Source: Synechococcus sp. M16CYN (GTDB lineage Bacteria > Cyanobacteriota > Cyanobacteriia > PCC-6307 > Cyanobiaceae). Taken from it: DNA of 64,000 bases. The notes below the pieces were generated by a model. That model was not told the origin of the DNA and did not search any database. It saw nothing but the letters and a program-made list of their open reading frames with translations. Below are positions 20,286-30,688 of the stretch, in pieces; position 1 is the stretch's first letter, and the number at the start of each line of letters is the position of its first letter. The stretch lies in NCBI RefSeq assembly GCF_040371545.1, contig NZ_AP029048.1:1116001-1180000 (forward strand). The letters are read 5' to 3'. Position numbers and translations under genes: made by a program.

Positions 20286-21025
20286 TTCGCATTGAAGCTA
20301 AGCAACTTTGCGTTGATTACGATGGCATCACAGCGCTGTACGATGTTGGCCTACACTTACCGGCCGGTTGCATCTGTGGTTTAGTCGGGATGAATGGGGC
20401 TGGCAAATCCACGTTGTTTAAAGCTCTCACCGGTTTTGTTCGCCCATCTCAAGGATTGATTCGGATCAATGGTTGCAGTATGCGCAAAGCCCAGCGCCAG
20501 CAAGCGGTTGCTTACGTTCCCCAAAGCGAAAGGATTGATTCTCAATTCCCCGTTTCGGTTTGGGATGTGGTGATGATGGGTCGCTATGGGGCGATGAACC
20601 TGTTGAGGATTCCGCGCAATTCCGACCGAGCTGCTGTTCGAGACGCTCTTGAACGTGTGGAGTTACTGGAACTTCGTAACCGTCCAATTGGTACCCTCTC
20701 TGGTGGTCAACGTAAGCGTACCTTTTTAGCTCGAGCAATTGCCCAAAGAGCTGATGTGTTCTTGTTAGATGAACCATTCAACGGTGTCGATGTACGCACT
20801 GAAAAGTTGATGGCGCAACTGTTTGTTCAATTTCGCGAAGATGGATATACTATCCTAATTTCTACCCATAATCTTAACCATGTGCGAGATTTCTGTGATT
20901 TAGTGGTACTGATTAATAAGACGGTACTCGCCTATGGTGAGACTTCTAAAGTGTTTACACCTAAGAACCTTGCGATGACTTTTGGCGGGCTGCCGCCAGA
21001 TTTACTGATTGGCAACGGCTCATAA
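20282..21025 (+). CDS. mntA: Manganese-type ABC transporter ATP-binding protein
   Basis: The 247-residue cytoplasmic ATPase drives the metal importer. Motifs are complete: Walker A GMNGAGKST (about residues 36-44), the Q-loop region AYVPQSE, signature LSGGQRKR (about 139-146), Walker B VFLLDEPF and the H-loop ISTHNLNHV. It begins with TTG at 20282 inside the end of mntC (4-nt overlap). The matching permease is not immediately downstream as in most relatives: about 1.2 kb of apparently non-coding DNA comes first. All active-site residues are intact, so the gene is probably functional. Confidence 0.9.
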   Translation: MIRIEAKQLCVDYDGITALYDVGLHLPAGCICGLVGMNGAGKSTLFKALTGFVRPSQGLIRINGCSMRKAQRQQAVAYVPQSERIDSQFPVSVWDVVMMGRYGAMNLLRIPRNSDRAAVRDALERVELLELRNRPIGTLSGGQRKRTFLARAIAQRADVFLLDEPFNGVDVRTEKLMAQLFVQFREDGYTILISTHNLNHVRDFCDLVVLINKTVLAYGETSKVFTPKNLAMTFGGLPPDLLIGNGS

Positions 21026-22250
21026 AAATTTAGTTTAAACCATTGACTACACTTATATCTAAGCGTCCGCTATTTGATGCCGACTTAGTGACTCTCTAGA
21101 CAAGCTTGGTTCCGTATTCACGCCTTACACCGTTCCACTTCTACATGCTCAAGATTTGTCGATTCCATATCAAGTGTTAGCAATGTTATCAAGGCTTTCG
21201 TCACAATCCAGTGCTTCATAAAGACACTTAATTAGGGGAATGGCGTAAAACATAACGCTTAGGTTAATAAGCAAGTGCTTGCTTGATTTTTGATCTCCAA
21301 GGAAAACTAGGAACAATACTGTATTAAGTCTTTGTTTACTTGGAGTAAGCGAACTCCAGGTCCGTGTTGTAAGAAGGTAGTCAGCTTGGTGAGAGGAAAA
21401 TTTGCTCCTCATTAGCGTTCGCCAATCAAACCGAGGGAAATCCAGGAGCAACCTAGTACAAGTAAGCCCGTTAACATTCCAATAGTTCGTGTAGGTTAAA
21501 TCCTACAAGTTTAAAAAATCGGGAGGATGCAACAAACTAGTCAAGATATTGAAGCGTCCTTCTCCTTGCAATTGCGGATACCACTATTACTGTAAGGGCA
21601 AGATTGACCATCACATAGCTCACAGCCAATAGGTTGTTTATGTTGCACTTACCTAGGCTTTAGGTCGGTTGTGCTGAGTCTGTCCAAAAGGATTTGACTG
21701 GTCAGAGGTTACTCAAGAGCGTTTAGCTGAGGACCCTCGTAGCACCCAGGTTCCTTGCCTAACCACAGATTAGACTAATGAGGAAAATCCAAAAGTCGTT
21801 TTAGAGCGCGACCATTCCGTTTCGGTATCTCCCGCGGCCTACAAGGCTGCTGGTTGTGCTGACCTCAGCTTCTGTAGTATTTTGTATTCCTGCGTATTTA
21901 TGCAATCACCACCTGAACCAGGCCATTAAAGGCTAATGACCATCGGCGGCATTGCTACTATCCACGATCTTTATTAATTTGGTAGAAGCTTAATACACAG
22001 GTTGGGTGTCTAGCTCGGGGAGCTGTCTAAAAGCTGGTGCATGTGTCCGAGTACAAGTAAATTCTGCTTCCTGGCATTGGGAGATAATAAGAAGCAATTA
22101 GAGGGTGATTTCATTGTCCTGGCATAGATAAAGTTATGCAACGGGAGGCTTTGCTAGGTAAGCAGGCGACATAGAGCCCAGCCAAGCCGTACGAATTAGT
22201 TGGACTATGGGGAGCATCATGCCTACGGCTCATGTGCTCATACTGAATTG
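21026..22250. other. Non-coding insertion or decayed DNA inside the mnt operon
   Basis: About 1.2 kb separates mntA from its permease. The base composition is near that of coding DNA, unlike the AT-rich deserts, yet no protein I recognise is encoded. The longest frame (minus strand, 21170-21451, 93 codons) has no known motif. A small stem TGTAGG/CCTACA occurs near 21,490-21,510. I infer a recently decayed gene or foreign insert. Confidence 0.5.
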
Positions 22251-23120
22251 ATGGACTTTCTGTTGGAACCGCTAAGGCACTCCTTCATGGTGCGGGCGTT
22301 GATGGTGAGCGCTTTAGTCGGTGGGGTTTGCGGATTATTATCCTGTTACATGACCCTGAAAGGCTGGGCTCTAATGGGGGACGCGGTATCACACGCTGTC
22401 CTTCCAGGAGTTGTGGTTGCCTATGCTCTTGGTCTGCCATTTTCTCTCGGTGCATTTGTATTTGGGGTGGGGTCGGCCGCTGTCATTGGGTTTGTAAAAC
22501 AAAAGTCGCGGGTAAAAGAAGACACCGTAATTGGTTTGGTTTTCACCGGCTTCTTTGCTCTCGGCTTGGTGCTTATGTCAAAGACTCGAAGTAACATCGA
22601 CCTCACTCACATCTTATTTGGCAATGTCCTTGGGATTACTTCTGCAGACATTTTTCAGACATCGCTGATTTCTTTACTAGTGCTGTTGCTGTTGCTTATA
22701 TTTCGCAGTGATCTGATGCTCTTTTGCTTCGATCCTACTCATGCGCGCTCCATTGGCATCAATACTGGAATTCTGCATTACATGCTTCTTGGCTTGTTGT
22801 CTCTTGCTGCTGTAGCGGGGTTGCAAACAGTTGGAATCATTCTTGTTGTGGCAATGCTCGTGACTCCAGGGGCTACGGCCTACCTATTAACTGATCGCTT
22901 TGATCAAATGACACTGCTAGCTCTGTCTAGCAGCGTGTTGTCTAGCTCAATGGGCATATTCATCAGTTACTGGACCGATAGCTCTACAGCTGGTTGCATT
23001 GTACTAGTTCAAACCACTCAATTTCTCCTTTCGTTCTTATTTGCTCCCCGTCATGGCCTCCTGCGCCATCGCAGAGCTATCAACCCTTTAAGCAATCAAG
23101 ACAAGAGTGAAGCTGGTTGA
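22251..23120 (+). CDS. mntB: Manganese/zinc-type ABC transporter permease
   Basis: The membrane channel of the metal importer (ABC-3 permease family). From the ATG at 22251 it has 289 residues with about eight hydrophobic segments; an in-frame TTG at 22200 would add 17 unconserved residues. Family features include SALVGGVCGLLSCYMTLKG near the start, the conserved MGDAVSHAVLPGVV loop that contacts the ATPase, and GIILVVAMLVTPGATAYLL in a late segment. It is the partner of the upstream mntC and mntA. The distance raises the question of whether it is still co-transcribed with them. A hairpin with T-tract follows the gene. Confidence 0.88.
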   Translation: MDFLLEPLRHSFMVRALMVSALVGGVCGLLSCYMTLKGWALMGDAVSHAVLPGVVVAYALGLPFSLGAFVFGVGSAAVIGFVKQKSRVKEDTVIGLVFTGFFALGLVLMSKTRSNIDLTHILFGNVLGITSADIFQTSLISLLVLLLLLIFRSDLMLFCFDPTHARSIGINTGILHYMLLGLLSLAAVAGLQTVGIILVVAMLVTPGATAYLLTDRFDQMTLLALSSSVLSSSMGIFISYWTDSSTAGCIVLVQTTQFLLSFLFAPRHGLLRHRRAINPLSNQDKSEAG

Positions 23121-23270
23121 TGTAGTTGTCTTTACTTGCCCTCTGTCTATTGTAACGTAAATTCGCGCTAGGAATTAGGTACAAACTCCGAGTTTGTGTC
23201 ATGCAATCCTAACCTCTCTCCTATCATGATTGTCCTTATACACATTATCAAACCGTGAGATTATTGAACA

Positions 23271-23312
23271 CCCGTCTAACAAAATGAAAAAAGTAAGAAT
23301 AGACGGGTTTTT
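23271..23312 (+). terminator. Likely rho-independent terminator after mntB
   Basis: CCCGTCTA at 23271-23278 pairs with TAGACGGG at 23300-23307 across an A-rich 21-nt loop and is followed by TTTTT. It lies 150 nt after the mntB stop. The loop is long for a terminator, but the paired arms and U-tract are clear. Confidence 0.6.
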
Positions 23313-23397
23313 GCTGAAAGATTTCTAGTCTACGCTTCGTAATAGTTGTTTTTTTCGTCCATCCGATGTGCTTCCTTGTTAAGGATCCGTTTAACCA

Positions 23398-23709
23398 ATG
23401 ATGACCACCGACAGGGAGCTGCTCACAGAGGTAGCACTAGAGCTTTGGAAAACCACGAAAAAACTTCGACCTACCTTACCTAAAGCCCCAAGAGCACAAC
23501 TTGTTCTTAAGGCTCTATTAACCATCGGAGATATCAGCGATCAGCTTCAGGCTGCAATGATCCTGGGTGTGATCGAAGCTCAAGAACCAGATGACAAGAC
23601 TGTAGACAACAAAGTTGGTGAAGAAAAGTTCACAGAAGATAATATCGTCACCGTCGAAGAATCACGGTCGACACCTCGTGTTGTCCGAAAAAGAACTAGT
23701 GCTAGTTAG
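23398..23709 (+). CDS. Conserved picocyanobacterial hypothetical protein
   Basis: A 103-residue soluble protein. Residues 1-60 form a compact, helical domain with RELLTEVALELWKTTKKLRP, LPKAPRAQLVLKALLTIGDI and SDQLQAAMILG. The remainder is acidic and probably disordered, with a basic end (RVVRKRTSAS). It resembles a small family known from marine Prochlorococcus/Synechococcus (I believe TIGR03894), with no assigned function. The ATG at 23398 is followed by a second ATG, either of which may be used. It is separated from mntB by the terminator, so it is probably its own transcription unit. Confidence 0.7.
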   Translation: MMTTDRELLTEVALELWKTTKKLRPTLPKAPRAQLVLKALLTIGDISDQLQAAMILGVIEAQEPDDKTVDNKVGEEKFTEDNIVTVEESRSTPRVVRKRTSAS

Positions 23710-24790
23710 CTAGCATCTCAATTCTGGTTTCTGCTCAACAGCTTAGACCTGACTAACAAGCATTTGCCACTGATTAATAGTAATATTTTTGGAGCATCAA
23801 AATCGCCAAGCCGACATTTGAAGTCGAATTAGCCATAGCTTGTCTTATCTAGATTGCAATTGCTTCTAAGCTCTACCTGTATATTATCCAAGTGAGACGT
23901 TCATCTGGTTTCTTTTTTGGTCGTGATGATAGCAACCAAAAATTTGGAAACAATTTCTGTAACGATTAAAAATGATAGATAAGTTTGTCATATCTTAACG
24001 CCCACAAGTTCGTCGTGAAGATGTTGCCGTAGAAGACTTGTTTAGATAGGTATTGCTTGTGAAAAGCCAATAGATTCCTCCAAGGATGTGAGAGAAATAT
24101 TTCATGAAAGGAGCTTAGTTTCACTAAAGTAAGCATCTTAAAAAGATGTCATTTACAATAATGCATGACTCTGGAAAGGATAAAACTCACTGCGGTTTAA
24201 GTACGATAGCGTCAATATAGTAGATTACTTAAGCCGTACCAACGCTATTGCGATAAAATCAAGCAGTACGTTAATAATTTAGTCACGCCTTTTAAGATCA
24301 AAGAGCCTGATTTGGCTTGTTGAAAATCAACACCTCAGGTTCGTAGACGAAAATCCCTACGATTGAATGGCTGTCGATATTGGTTATCAGACAGTTGATT
24401 ATAGAGCTGATTCTGCTTGATATACTTGATGACGGTCACGTCGCCCAAAAGTTCAGATTTGAGGATCAGTTAAATTATAGTTGTATCGATCTAAAGAACT
24501 AACTCAGTAGCATTTTTAGGTAGTTATTAATTCTAGAAGAGGTTTTTTAACTGCCTATTATTTAGCATTGTCAGAGATTTACAGCTGGACTATAAATGCA
24601 CATTGTATTAAATATTTAGATTTAATAAGTAACCTATCCAATTTATCAAACTATTATTACTAATAGTGTTCAGTACTAAAATTATGGCGAATTCATGTAT
24701 TCATAATCCAAAATCTAGATAATAAAGCATAGACTAACCGCTAAGTCTAAATCTATTACGATCAATTTCGAGCCGCTTTTTAATGCCATT
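23710..24790. other. Intergenic region with intermediate composition
   Basis: About 1.1 kb. Several stretches have coding-like composition, but every frame is broken and nothing is recognisable. A candidate decayed gene region. Confidence 0.45.
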
Positions 24791-25210
24791 TCAATTATTC
24801 AATAAACGACTGATCACTATATTGAGGCCTGGCGCAATTGGCCGTGCTTGAGCTAAAGTTTCACTCCAAATCTTGCCTTTATGTAGTTCATTCAATGATG
24901 TTAGTTTGAGGTCTTGACCTTCAAGCAGCTTCAACCGTTGTACTGGCACCGTGAGCGGTCCTCGAAACACGTGCACGACGCTTTGTCCACTACTGTTACT
25001 AAACCAGTATTCCAAAGGAGCAGTAGGGCTCCAATTGATTTCTTCGATCAATTCGCGATGTATAGCTTGAGATGGTTTCTCTCCAGGATTGATATGCCCT
25101 CCGAATAAACCCCAGTGACCTGGATAAAGGACAGATTCAAAATCGTCCCTGAGTTGAAGTAACCATCCATTGTCCCGCTCAAGCACGGCAAGGGCGATTT
25201 CGCTATTCAT
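24791..25210 (-). CDS. Nudix hydrolase
   Basis: Nudix enzymes hydrolyse nucleoside diphosphates linked to another group, with Mg2+. The 139-residue protein has the Nudix box at about residues 38-60: GHINPGE, then the REL-IEE core with the metal-binding glutamates. The usual glycine near the end of the box is an asparagine (EEINW), a mild deviation. The N-terminal strand ALAVLERDNGWLLQLRDDFE fits the family. The ATG starts directly after the TGA of the upstream gene, so the two are probably co-translated. The substrate cannot be inferred from sequence; ADP-ribose, oxidised nucleotides or NADH are all possible. Confidence 0.8.
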   Translation of the reverse strand: MNSEIALAVLERDNGWLLQLRDDFESVLYPGHWGLFGGHINPGEKPSQAIHRELIEEINWSPTAPLEYWFSNSSGQSVVHVFRGPLTVPVQRLKLLEGQDLKLTSLNELHKGKIWSETLAQARPIAPGLNIVISRLLNN

Positions 25211-25699
25211 TCAAACCTTTAATTGACTTGTCCAAAGAGCTAACCCGCCGCCTCTGCCACGAGCAATCAACCAGCCGTGCACGGGATCCAGGCTAATTAA
25301 AGCAAAAAATGGCTGTCGTTGAAAGGCGGGTGATTTAATGGCTTGCTTGAGTAGCGTTTGGTTGCCAAGCTTCAACTCTATCACTACGAACTTGAAACAC
25401 AGCAAAGGGCGCTTTCCTTTGAGATGTGCCAATCCTTGAAAACTCAGTTGAAGACTGCCTAAGCTAACTTGATTTACAATTTTAAAGCGGTCATTCCGAA
25501 TCGATTTGGTGAGGATAAGGCAAGCGTTCAAAGCACATAGAAGAAAATCGATTGCTTGAGCTGATGGATGACCGCAACGCTTCCAAGTAGAGCGCAATCG
25601 CCAACAACCACTGAGCTGGTCTGCTTGAACGCCACTGCCGAAGCGTCGGGCCTCTTGTTCAAGTCTCAACAAAGTTGCTCTACTGGGAAGTGGTGCCAT
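25211..25699 (-). CDS. Conserved cyanobacterial hypothetical, possibly fibrillin/PAP-like
   Basis: From the ATG at 25699 the protein has 162 residues (an upstream ATG at 25729 adds ten). It has an LSGCWRLRSTWKR motif near residue 30 and ends with a glycine-rich HGWLIARGRGGGLALW, with beta-rich segments between. This layout is reminiscent of the plastid-lipid-associated (fibrillin) fold found in cyanobacteria, which binds small hydrophobic molecules near thylakoids, but I cannot confirm the assignment. Its TGA is immediately followed by the ATG of the Nudix gene, so the two form an operon. Confidence 0.65.
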   Translation of the reverse strand: MAPLPSRATLLRLEQEARRFGSGVQADQLSGCWRLRSTWKRCGHPSAQAIDFLLCALNACLILTKSIRNDRFKIVNQVSLGSLQLSFQGLAHLKGKRPLLCFKFVVIELKLGNQTLLKQAIKSPAFQRQPFFALISLDPVHGWLIARGRGGGLALWTSQLKV

Positions 25700-25924
25700 T
25701 GAAATGATGGAATTAGGTAATGCAACCACTTCCTCGAAGCCAGGCTATACAACTAAAACTAGACCGGAGTGACATCCTAACGATCTGTATTTCACGTAGT
25801 TTTAGGATTGAGGTAGGTTGCAGCCCTAATACTTAGGCGGTCACATGACAGCCAAACAAATGCTGAGCTAACCGCTTTAGCCTGGCTGTTGTTTGCTTAG
25901 GTTATCAAAAAAGGTGCTCGGCTT

Positions 25925-26110
25925 TCAAGCCTCTGTCCTAAGAATTGAGTCGATGCAATTGGGGTGTTGACGGATGTAAGTGTTTAACTCCATGGCCCAC
26001 AGCCTAGCTTCAAAGGCGTCACTGGCATAAAAGCAGGACTCGAGTTTTTTTCCGTCTGATGTTTTATGCCGAACGGTGTAAGGTTTGCGGCTCGGATCCA
26101 GACTGGACAT
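25925..26110 (-). CDS. Small conserved hypothetical protein (61 aa)
   Basis: A 61-residue protein, basic at the start (SRKPYTVRHKTSDGKKLESC) and helical at the end with FEARLWAMELNTYIRQHP. The beta-then-helix layout (YTVRHKTSDG..FYASDAFEARLWAME) suggests a small folded domain. I do not recognise the family by name. The ATG at 26110 is clear, and codon use is like that of maintained genes. It lies between two other small minus-strand genes with spacers of 140-200 nt. Confidence 0.6.
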   Translation of the reverse strand: MSSLDPSRKPYTVRHKTSDGKKLESCFYASDAFEARLWAMELNTYIRQHPNCIDSILRTEA

Positions 26111-26251
26111 AAATTTTTCCTTTACAACTTCACTGTGACATCAATCATGGCTGCAGCGCCATAATCTTTCGTTCATGTTTGCGTTTCAACGCTTCGTAAA
26201 GTTATAAAACGCTTTGGCTCTTTAGAAAAGCCCGTCGATCTGCTAACCGTG

Positions 26252-26563
26252 TCAAGCATCTGGTGATAATACAAAAAAGTCAATTATTAAGTCACCATTG
26301 TCATCTCGATTAATGCAGAACTTGAATTTCTCCACACTGCCCGACCAAACTCCGCCGTCTGGATCAGCTTGCTTGCCCTGACTATATTCAACCTTATAGT
26401 CGTAAAGCTCTTGAAAGATATGGGCAGCAACACTTGCAGCCATGTCTGCGTCCATCTCATCGAGTTCATGGGCTGCGACACTACAGCCTTCAAGCATTTC
26501 GGAGTGAAGGACATTTCCTTTTCCGATATCTTCAACAAGTGCAAATAAATCTGGACGTTCCAT
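26252..26563 (-). CDS. Acidic hypothetical protein (103 aa)
   Basis: A 103-residue acidic soluble protein with HELDEMDADMAASVAAHIFQ (helical) and a beta-like end, KFKFCINRDDNGDLIIDFF. It is preferred over an overlapping frame (26287-26595) because its amino-acid composition is normal for a cytoplasmic protein, while the other is rich in W, S, T and M in the manner of an out-of-frame reading. The start is ATG at 26563. No family is recognised. It is the last gene before a 3-kb desert. Confidence 0.6.
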   Translation of the reverse strand: MERPDLFALVEDIGKGNVLHSEMLEGCSVAAHELDEMDADMAASVAAHIFQELYDYKVEYSQGKQADPDGGVWSGSVEKFKFCINRDDNGDLIIDFFVLSPDA

Positions 26564-29500
26564 TTAAGATCGTATACCTCTGTGAAATTTGTCAAAATAG
26601 CTTTCTATAATCAGCCTCTTGAAAAGAGCAAAGATAAGCTAATTATCTGGATTTAAGTACCATTGTACAAGACGCTGACGTAACATAAGAAAACAGTTAG
26701 GTAAAGATACAGGCACGTTACTAGAATAGCAACATAATGGTAACTGTTTTTAAATAAAGTAAAGAAGAGGGTTTATTAATAATTGATCGCTAAGTTAATT
26801 TTTAGTTAATCATATCTTTACTTTTTAATTATATTGAATATTATATAAATTTCAACAAGCTAAATAGTTTAGCCCAATAATTAGCAGTTTTATTTATAAA
26901 AAAAAGAGGTTAATAAAAACCGCAATTAATTATATATTAAGAATAATTTAAAAATTTAATACTATAGTTAGACAGACTTAACTCAACCAGTTAATAATTA
27001 GCCTGACTAGATTGCAAAAAATATTGCTAATGCAATAAGATATTTACTGTATAATTTGTTTGTGAAATAAAACTATTATTAATGATATAAGTATCTATCC
27101 AATAAATAGTTCCCGCCAAAAATTTTTTAAAAGTTAAAAATATTCATACTTTTATGAGCTTAGGACAAAGGGCTAATCCTAATAAAACTTATTTTTATAA
27201 TCACGTCATATTTCTGAATTAAAATCTTTAAGAATTCAGTTTTAACTATATTAATCAAACTAAGGTTAGATTATAGACACAATAACGCTTGTATTAAAGA
27301 TTTTATAGGATTGAATGATTTAAATATTATTATAGTAATAAGGTAATTTAATTACGATAAAATCTCTATAAGAGATTAAACATACACTCATAATTTTTTT
27401 CTATAAATTAAAAATATTAACTTTTAATCAGTACTATATAAGATGTTGCGATAGTTTAATAGACATGCTAATAACAAAATTATATAATATAGTATATTTA
27501 AGTATACCATACTATATATGGATAATTATCGTGCAATTTAGTACATTTGTATTTCTTAGAAAATTAATCTAAAATCATATTATCTAAACTTCTAAATGAA
27601 GATTTAGGCAAAGTAAGATAATGATAAAACACGATATAATAGTAACTATATATAGATAATTATCCATATTAAATATTAAGATTTAAACCTTTATTAAGTT
27701 ACTATTTTAAATTATTAATTTAGAATTATCAAAATTTCTTTGAGATAAATAGAATTAATTTCCATCAATTAAAATTTGCATACCTAAATAAGTAATTATA
27801 GCAATCATTCGAATACTTACTAATTAAATTAATTAAATATCTTCAATTTTTAAAGTTTATACTTTTAAGGTTAAAAAATTATTGATTAGACTGACTATCC
27901 AAGACAAATTGTTTAATATTTTAATTTAGTTTTACGGTAAAAATTACTATAACTATATTCAGAGCTTATTATATATCTGACATTTCATTTTCTACTTTTG
28001 ATCAAAAAATTTTTATATAAATTAAAAATAAGATTTGTCATTTATTCTTAATTTCGGATTAGTTTAATAATAAAGAATCTTGATTTAGGATAGATAAGAA
28101 TTGTGATAGTTTCTAATAACTATAGTTTTTGGCATATAAAATTTGTATATGTTTTTCTAAATAAAGTTCTAAAAAGCAGATAGCTGGCCTAATCAGCTAA
28201 TATTTTATAAATAGCTGTATATGCTGTTTTTAATTAAATATTTTAAATTATTCAACATAATAATATTTTTTATTTCTATAACTTGATACAAAGTTATGTA
28301 TTTATTCTTAAACCATTCTATATCATAAAAGTTATCATTAACTGATATTAATTTTGTTTAATTAATGATAAGCTTTAGGATACATCAATGAAATAAAATT
28401 AATTATAATCTTTTACTTTTAGATGGAGCCAAGGCTATAATTGTGGGTAAAAAATTTAATTCTAGTTTATTTATCTGGCAGAAGTGCCAATAATTTACTG
28501 TCTAAAATTATCTTCTACTAAATTATTTAAGTACTAATTTTGAGTTAAAAAGTCCAAAATAATTAACCTCACTAATTTTTGTGGGTATTAATAACTGCCT
28601 TTCATCTAATAATTTTATTCTCTTAGTAAGAATCTTTTTATAATTGCATTTAATCAAATTAGGACAAAATTTTATCTTTTAATACGTATGAACAATAAAT
28701 ATTCTATCGATCATATAATATCTAACTATTTACTAAAATAGTTAGAGATAATCAGCAATTCTATATTGAGTTATTCAGTAGAATTTATTTAATTAATAAG
28801 TTAATATTATCTTATAATATACGAATTTAAGTTAACTATTAAGTAATTTTTAGAAGACTAATTTAATTGATTTAATTATATTTTTATCTTAAATTATACT
28901 AAAGTATTAAGAATAAAACTGGTAAACAGCTCATCAGCTGTAGAAATAGCTCTTTATTGAAAGAAATAGAATGTAGTGTAAGAATTAATAAATCTCTAAT
29001 TAAAAAATGTAACTAAAATAAGGTTAGTAACAGTAAAGATTTAAGGGAAACGCCATCATATTTTATGATTTATATCTTAAATATAAGTCACTTATATGAT
29101 TTTAATAGTAAAGACTAAGCTAAACCATTGATTATGAATTAACTTCATGTTTAGATTTTTATTAATATATTTAATTACCTATTATTTACATAAAAATGCT
29201 AGTCAAATAGACTTTGATATATGTTATCCACCAGTCAACACTAATTAACAACTATTTATATAGCTGATAATGACTTATCATTAGATTTACATTTATTAGG
29301 CAAAGAAATAACCTAAATTCCTAAAATTGACTATTTTCTAATTATTTAGCTAACGTAAAAATTTTACTTATTTATAAAAATGCAACAATTTTTTCTATCT
29401 TATTTATTTTTGAGATAAGAATATTTAATTTTATTATGATATGACTCCTTAACTTTTAATTTGTTAAGCTTAATTCATGAATTTAAGTGAACTCTATCTG

Positions 29501-29596
29501 CAATTTTTTGAAATAGCAAGGTTTCGACATGTTCATAGTCATTGGTCTACTTTAGATTCATCTAAGTGTTGCTTCTGGGCTTTGCCCTTTTCTCTA
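26564..29596. other. AT-rich gene desert
   Basis: About 3 kb, the largest gap in the window. It is dominated by A and T with stops in all frames. A 13-nt inverted pair (ATGGATAATTATC near 27,518 and its complement near 27,653) is present but may be chance in such sequence. No gene, RNA or regular repeat is seen. Confidence 0.6.
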
Positions 29597-29692
29597 ATGG
29601 CACAAACACGTAAAGAATTAGTATTACTAGGCGGAACCTTTTTAGTAGGCCTTAGTGCCCTTGAAATTTGTCTACGAATAGGAGGCTTTTGA
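29597..29692 (+). CDS. Very small membrane peptide (31 aa)
   Basis: An ATG-to-TGA frame of 31 codons: basic start MAQTRKE, then a hydrophobic helix with LVLLGGTFLVGLSALEICL and the end RIGGF. A longer frame from 29477 adds 40 residues rich in C, H, W and F that look like untranslated leader. The layout is that of a one-span subunit, but no named one matches. Its composition is less AT-rich than the flanking desert. Confidence 0.45.
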   Translation: MAQTRKELVLLGGTFLVGLSALEICLRIGGF

Positions 29693-30031
29693 TACATTAA
29701 TTTATTTATCAGATTTAGGACTCGCCAAAATTAATGTTATTATTGAACTGTATTCAATACGCTTAATATTTTAGCTAAGGTTTAATTAATATTGCTTATT
29801 CCTATGACTTGACCAATTTTAGGCACAAACCAATAGAATTGGTTAGAGATATTGCAAAAAACTCGTTTGTGTATTATTTAAAGCTTATAAAGCTAGGTTA
29901 GTGAATAACTATATAGCTATATTAGAATTTACAGTTCCCGTTATTGAAAGATCAGTGATTACCATGTACGACAGCTTGACTAAATCGGTTTGCTTTGATC
30001 GTGTTTCATCATTTAGAATGTGAGTTCGCTT
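29693..30031. other. AT-rich intergenic region
   Basis: About 340 nt with no recognisable feature. Confidence 0.5.
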
Positions 30032-30688
30032 ATGTCTGCTACTCAAGTTCTTAAAGAACACCAACGCTACAAACTTGATAACAATGATGACGCTCTCTTT
30101 TATAGTGAGCCTCGCTTCGTTTATCACTTAGACGCTGGATTTCGAAGTCGTTTAACTACCCTATACAGACAGCGCATTCCATCTTGCGCTGTCGTTCTCG
30201 ATCTGATGAGTAGTTGGGTCAGTCACCTTCCAAAGGATGTAATTTATGATAAGGTAATTGGCCATGGACTAAATACTGATGAATTGTTGGCGAATCAACG
30301 TTTAGATTCGTATTGGATACAGAATTTAAATCGTGATCAACGTCTTCCCCTGAATGACACCAGTGTCGATGCTACATTGATCGTAGCTGGTTGGCAATAC
30401 CTTCAACAGCCAGAATATATCGCTAGTGAACTTTTACGAATCTCTCGCCCGATGGGGCAAATAATTGTTGCATTTTCTAATCGAATGTTTTTCACAAAAG
30501 CACCACAAGTGTGGACTGATGGTGATGATAATGATCATCTTAATTATGTAGCATCAGTATTAATAGCTCAGGGTTGGCTCACTCCAGAGATTATTGTAGA
30601 AAACAAGTGCTCTGATAATTGGATGAGATTGTTTGGAAAGAGATGTGATCCATTTTTTGCTGTCATCGCTACTAAACCAAAACCGTGA
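30032..30688 (+). CDS. SAM-dependent methyltransferase-like protein
   Basis: A 218-residue protein from the ATG at 30032 (a GTG at 30020 adds four residues). It resembles class I methyltransferases: CAVVLDLMSSWVSHLP corresponds to motif I with the acidic binding residue, YDKVIGHGLNTDELLANQRL to the second strand and the acidic loop, LPLNDTSVDATLIVAGWQYL to the motif IV region, and ELLRISRPMGQIIVAFSNRM to the later strand and helix. The glycine-rich part of motif I is poor (LDLMSS instead of LDLGxGxG), so activity is not assured, though this divergent form is common in cyanobacteria. It stands alone between deserts. The substrate is unknown. Confidence 0.65.
   Translation: MSATQVLKEHQRYKLDNNDDALFYSEPRFVYHLDAGFRSRLTTLYRQRIPSCAVVLDLMSSWVSHLPKDVIYDKVIGHGLNTDELLANQRLDSYWIQNLNRDQRLPLNDTSVDATLIVAGWQYLQQPEYIASELLRISRPMGQIIVAFSNRMFFTKAPQVWTDGDDNDHLNYVASVLIAQGWLTPEIIVENKCSDNWMRLFGKRCDPFFAVIATKPKP

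Noticed and set aside
21170-21451. 93-codon minus-strand frame in the mnt spacer
   Set aside because: No recognisable motif, and it opposes the operon direction. I left it as part of the non-coding spacer, although a homology search could overturn this.
23900-24560. Short translated patches in the 23.7-24.8 kb gap
   Set aside because: Each is interrupted within 30 codons and none resembles a known protein, so a specific pseudogene could not be claimed.
26287-26595. 102-codon frame overlapping the acidic hypothetical gene
   Set aside because: Its composition (many W, S, T, M) is typical of an out-of-frame reading; the other frame makes a normal acidic soluble protein.
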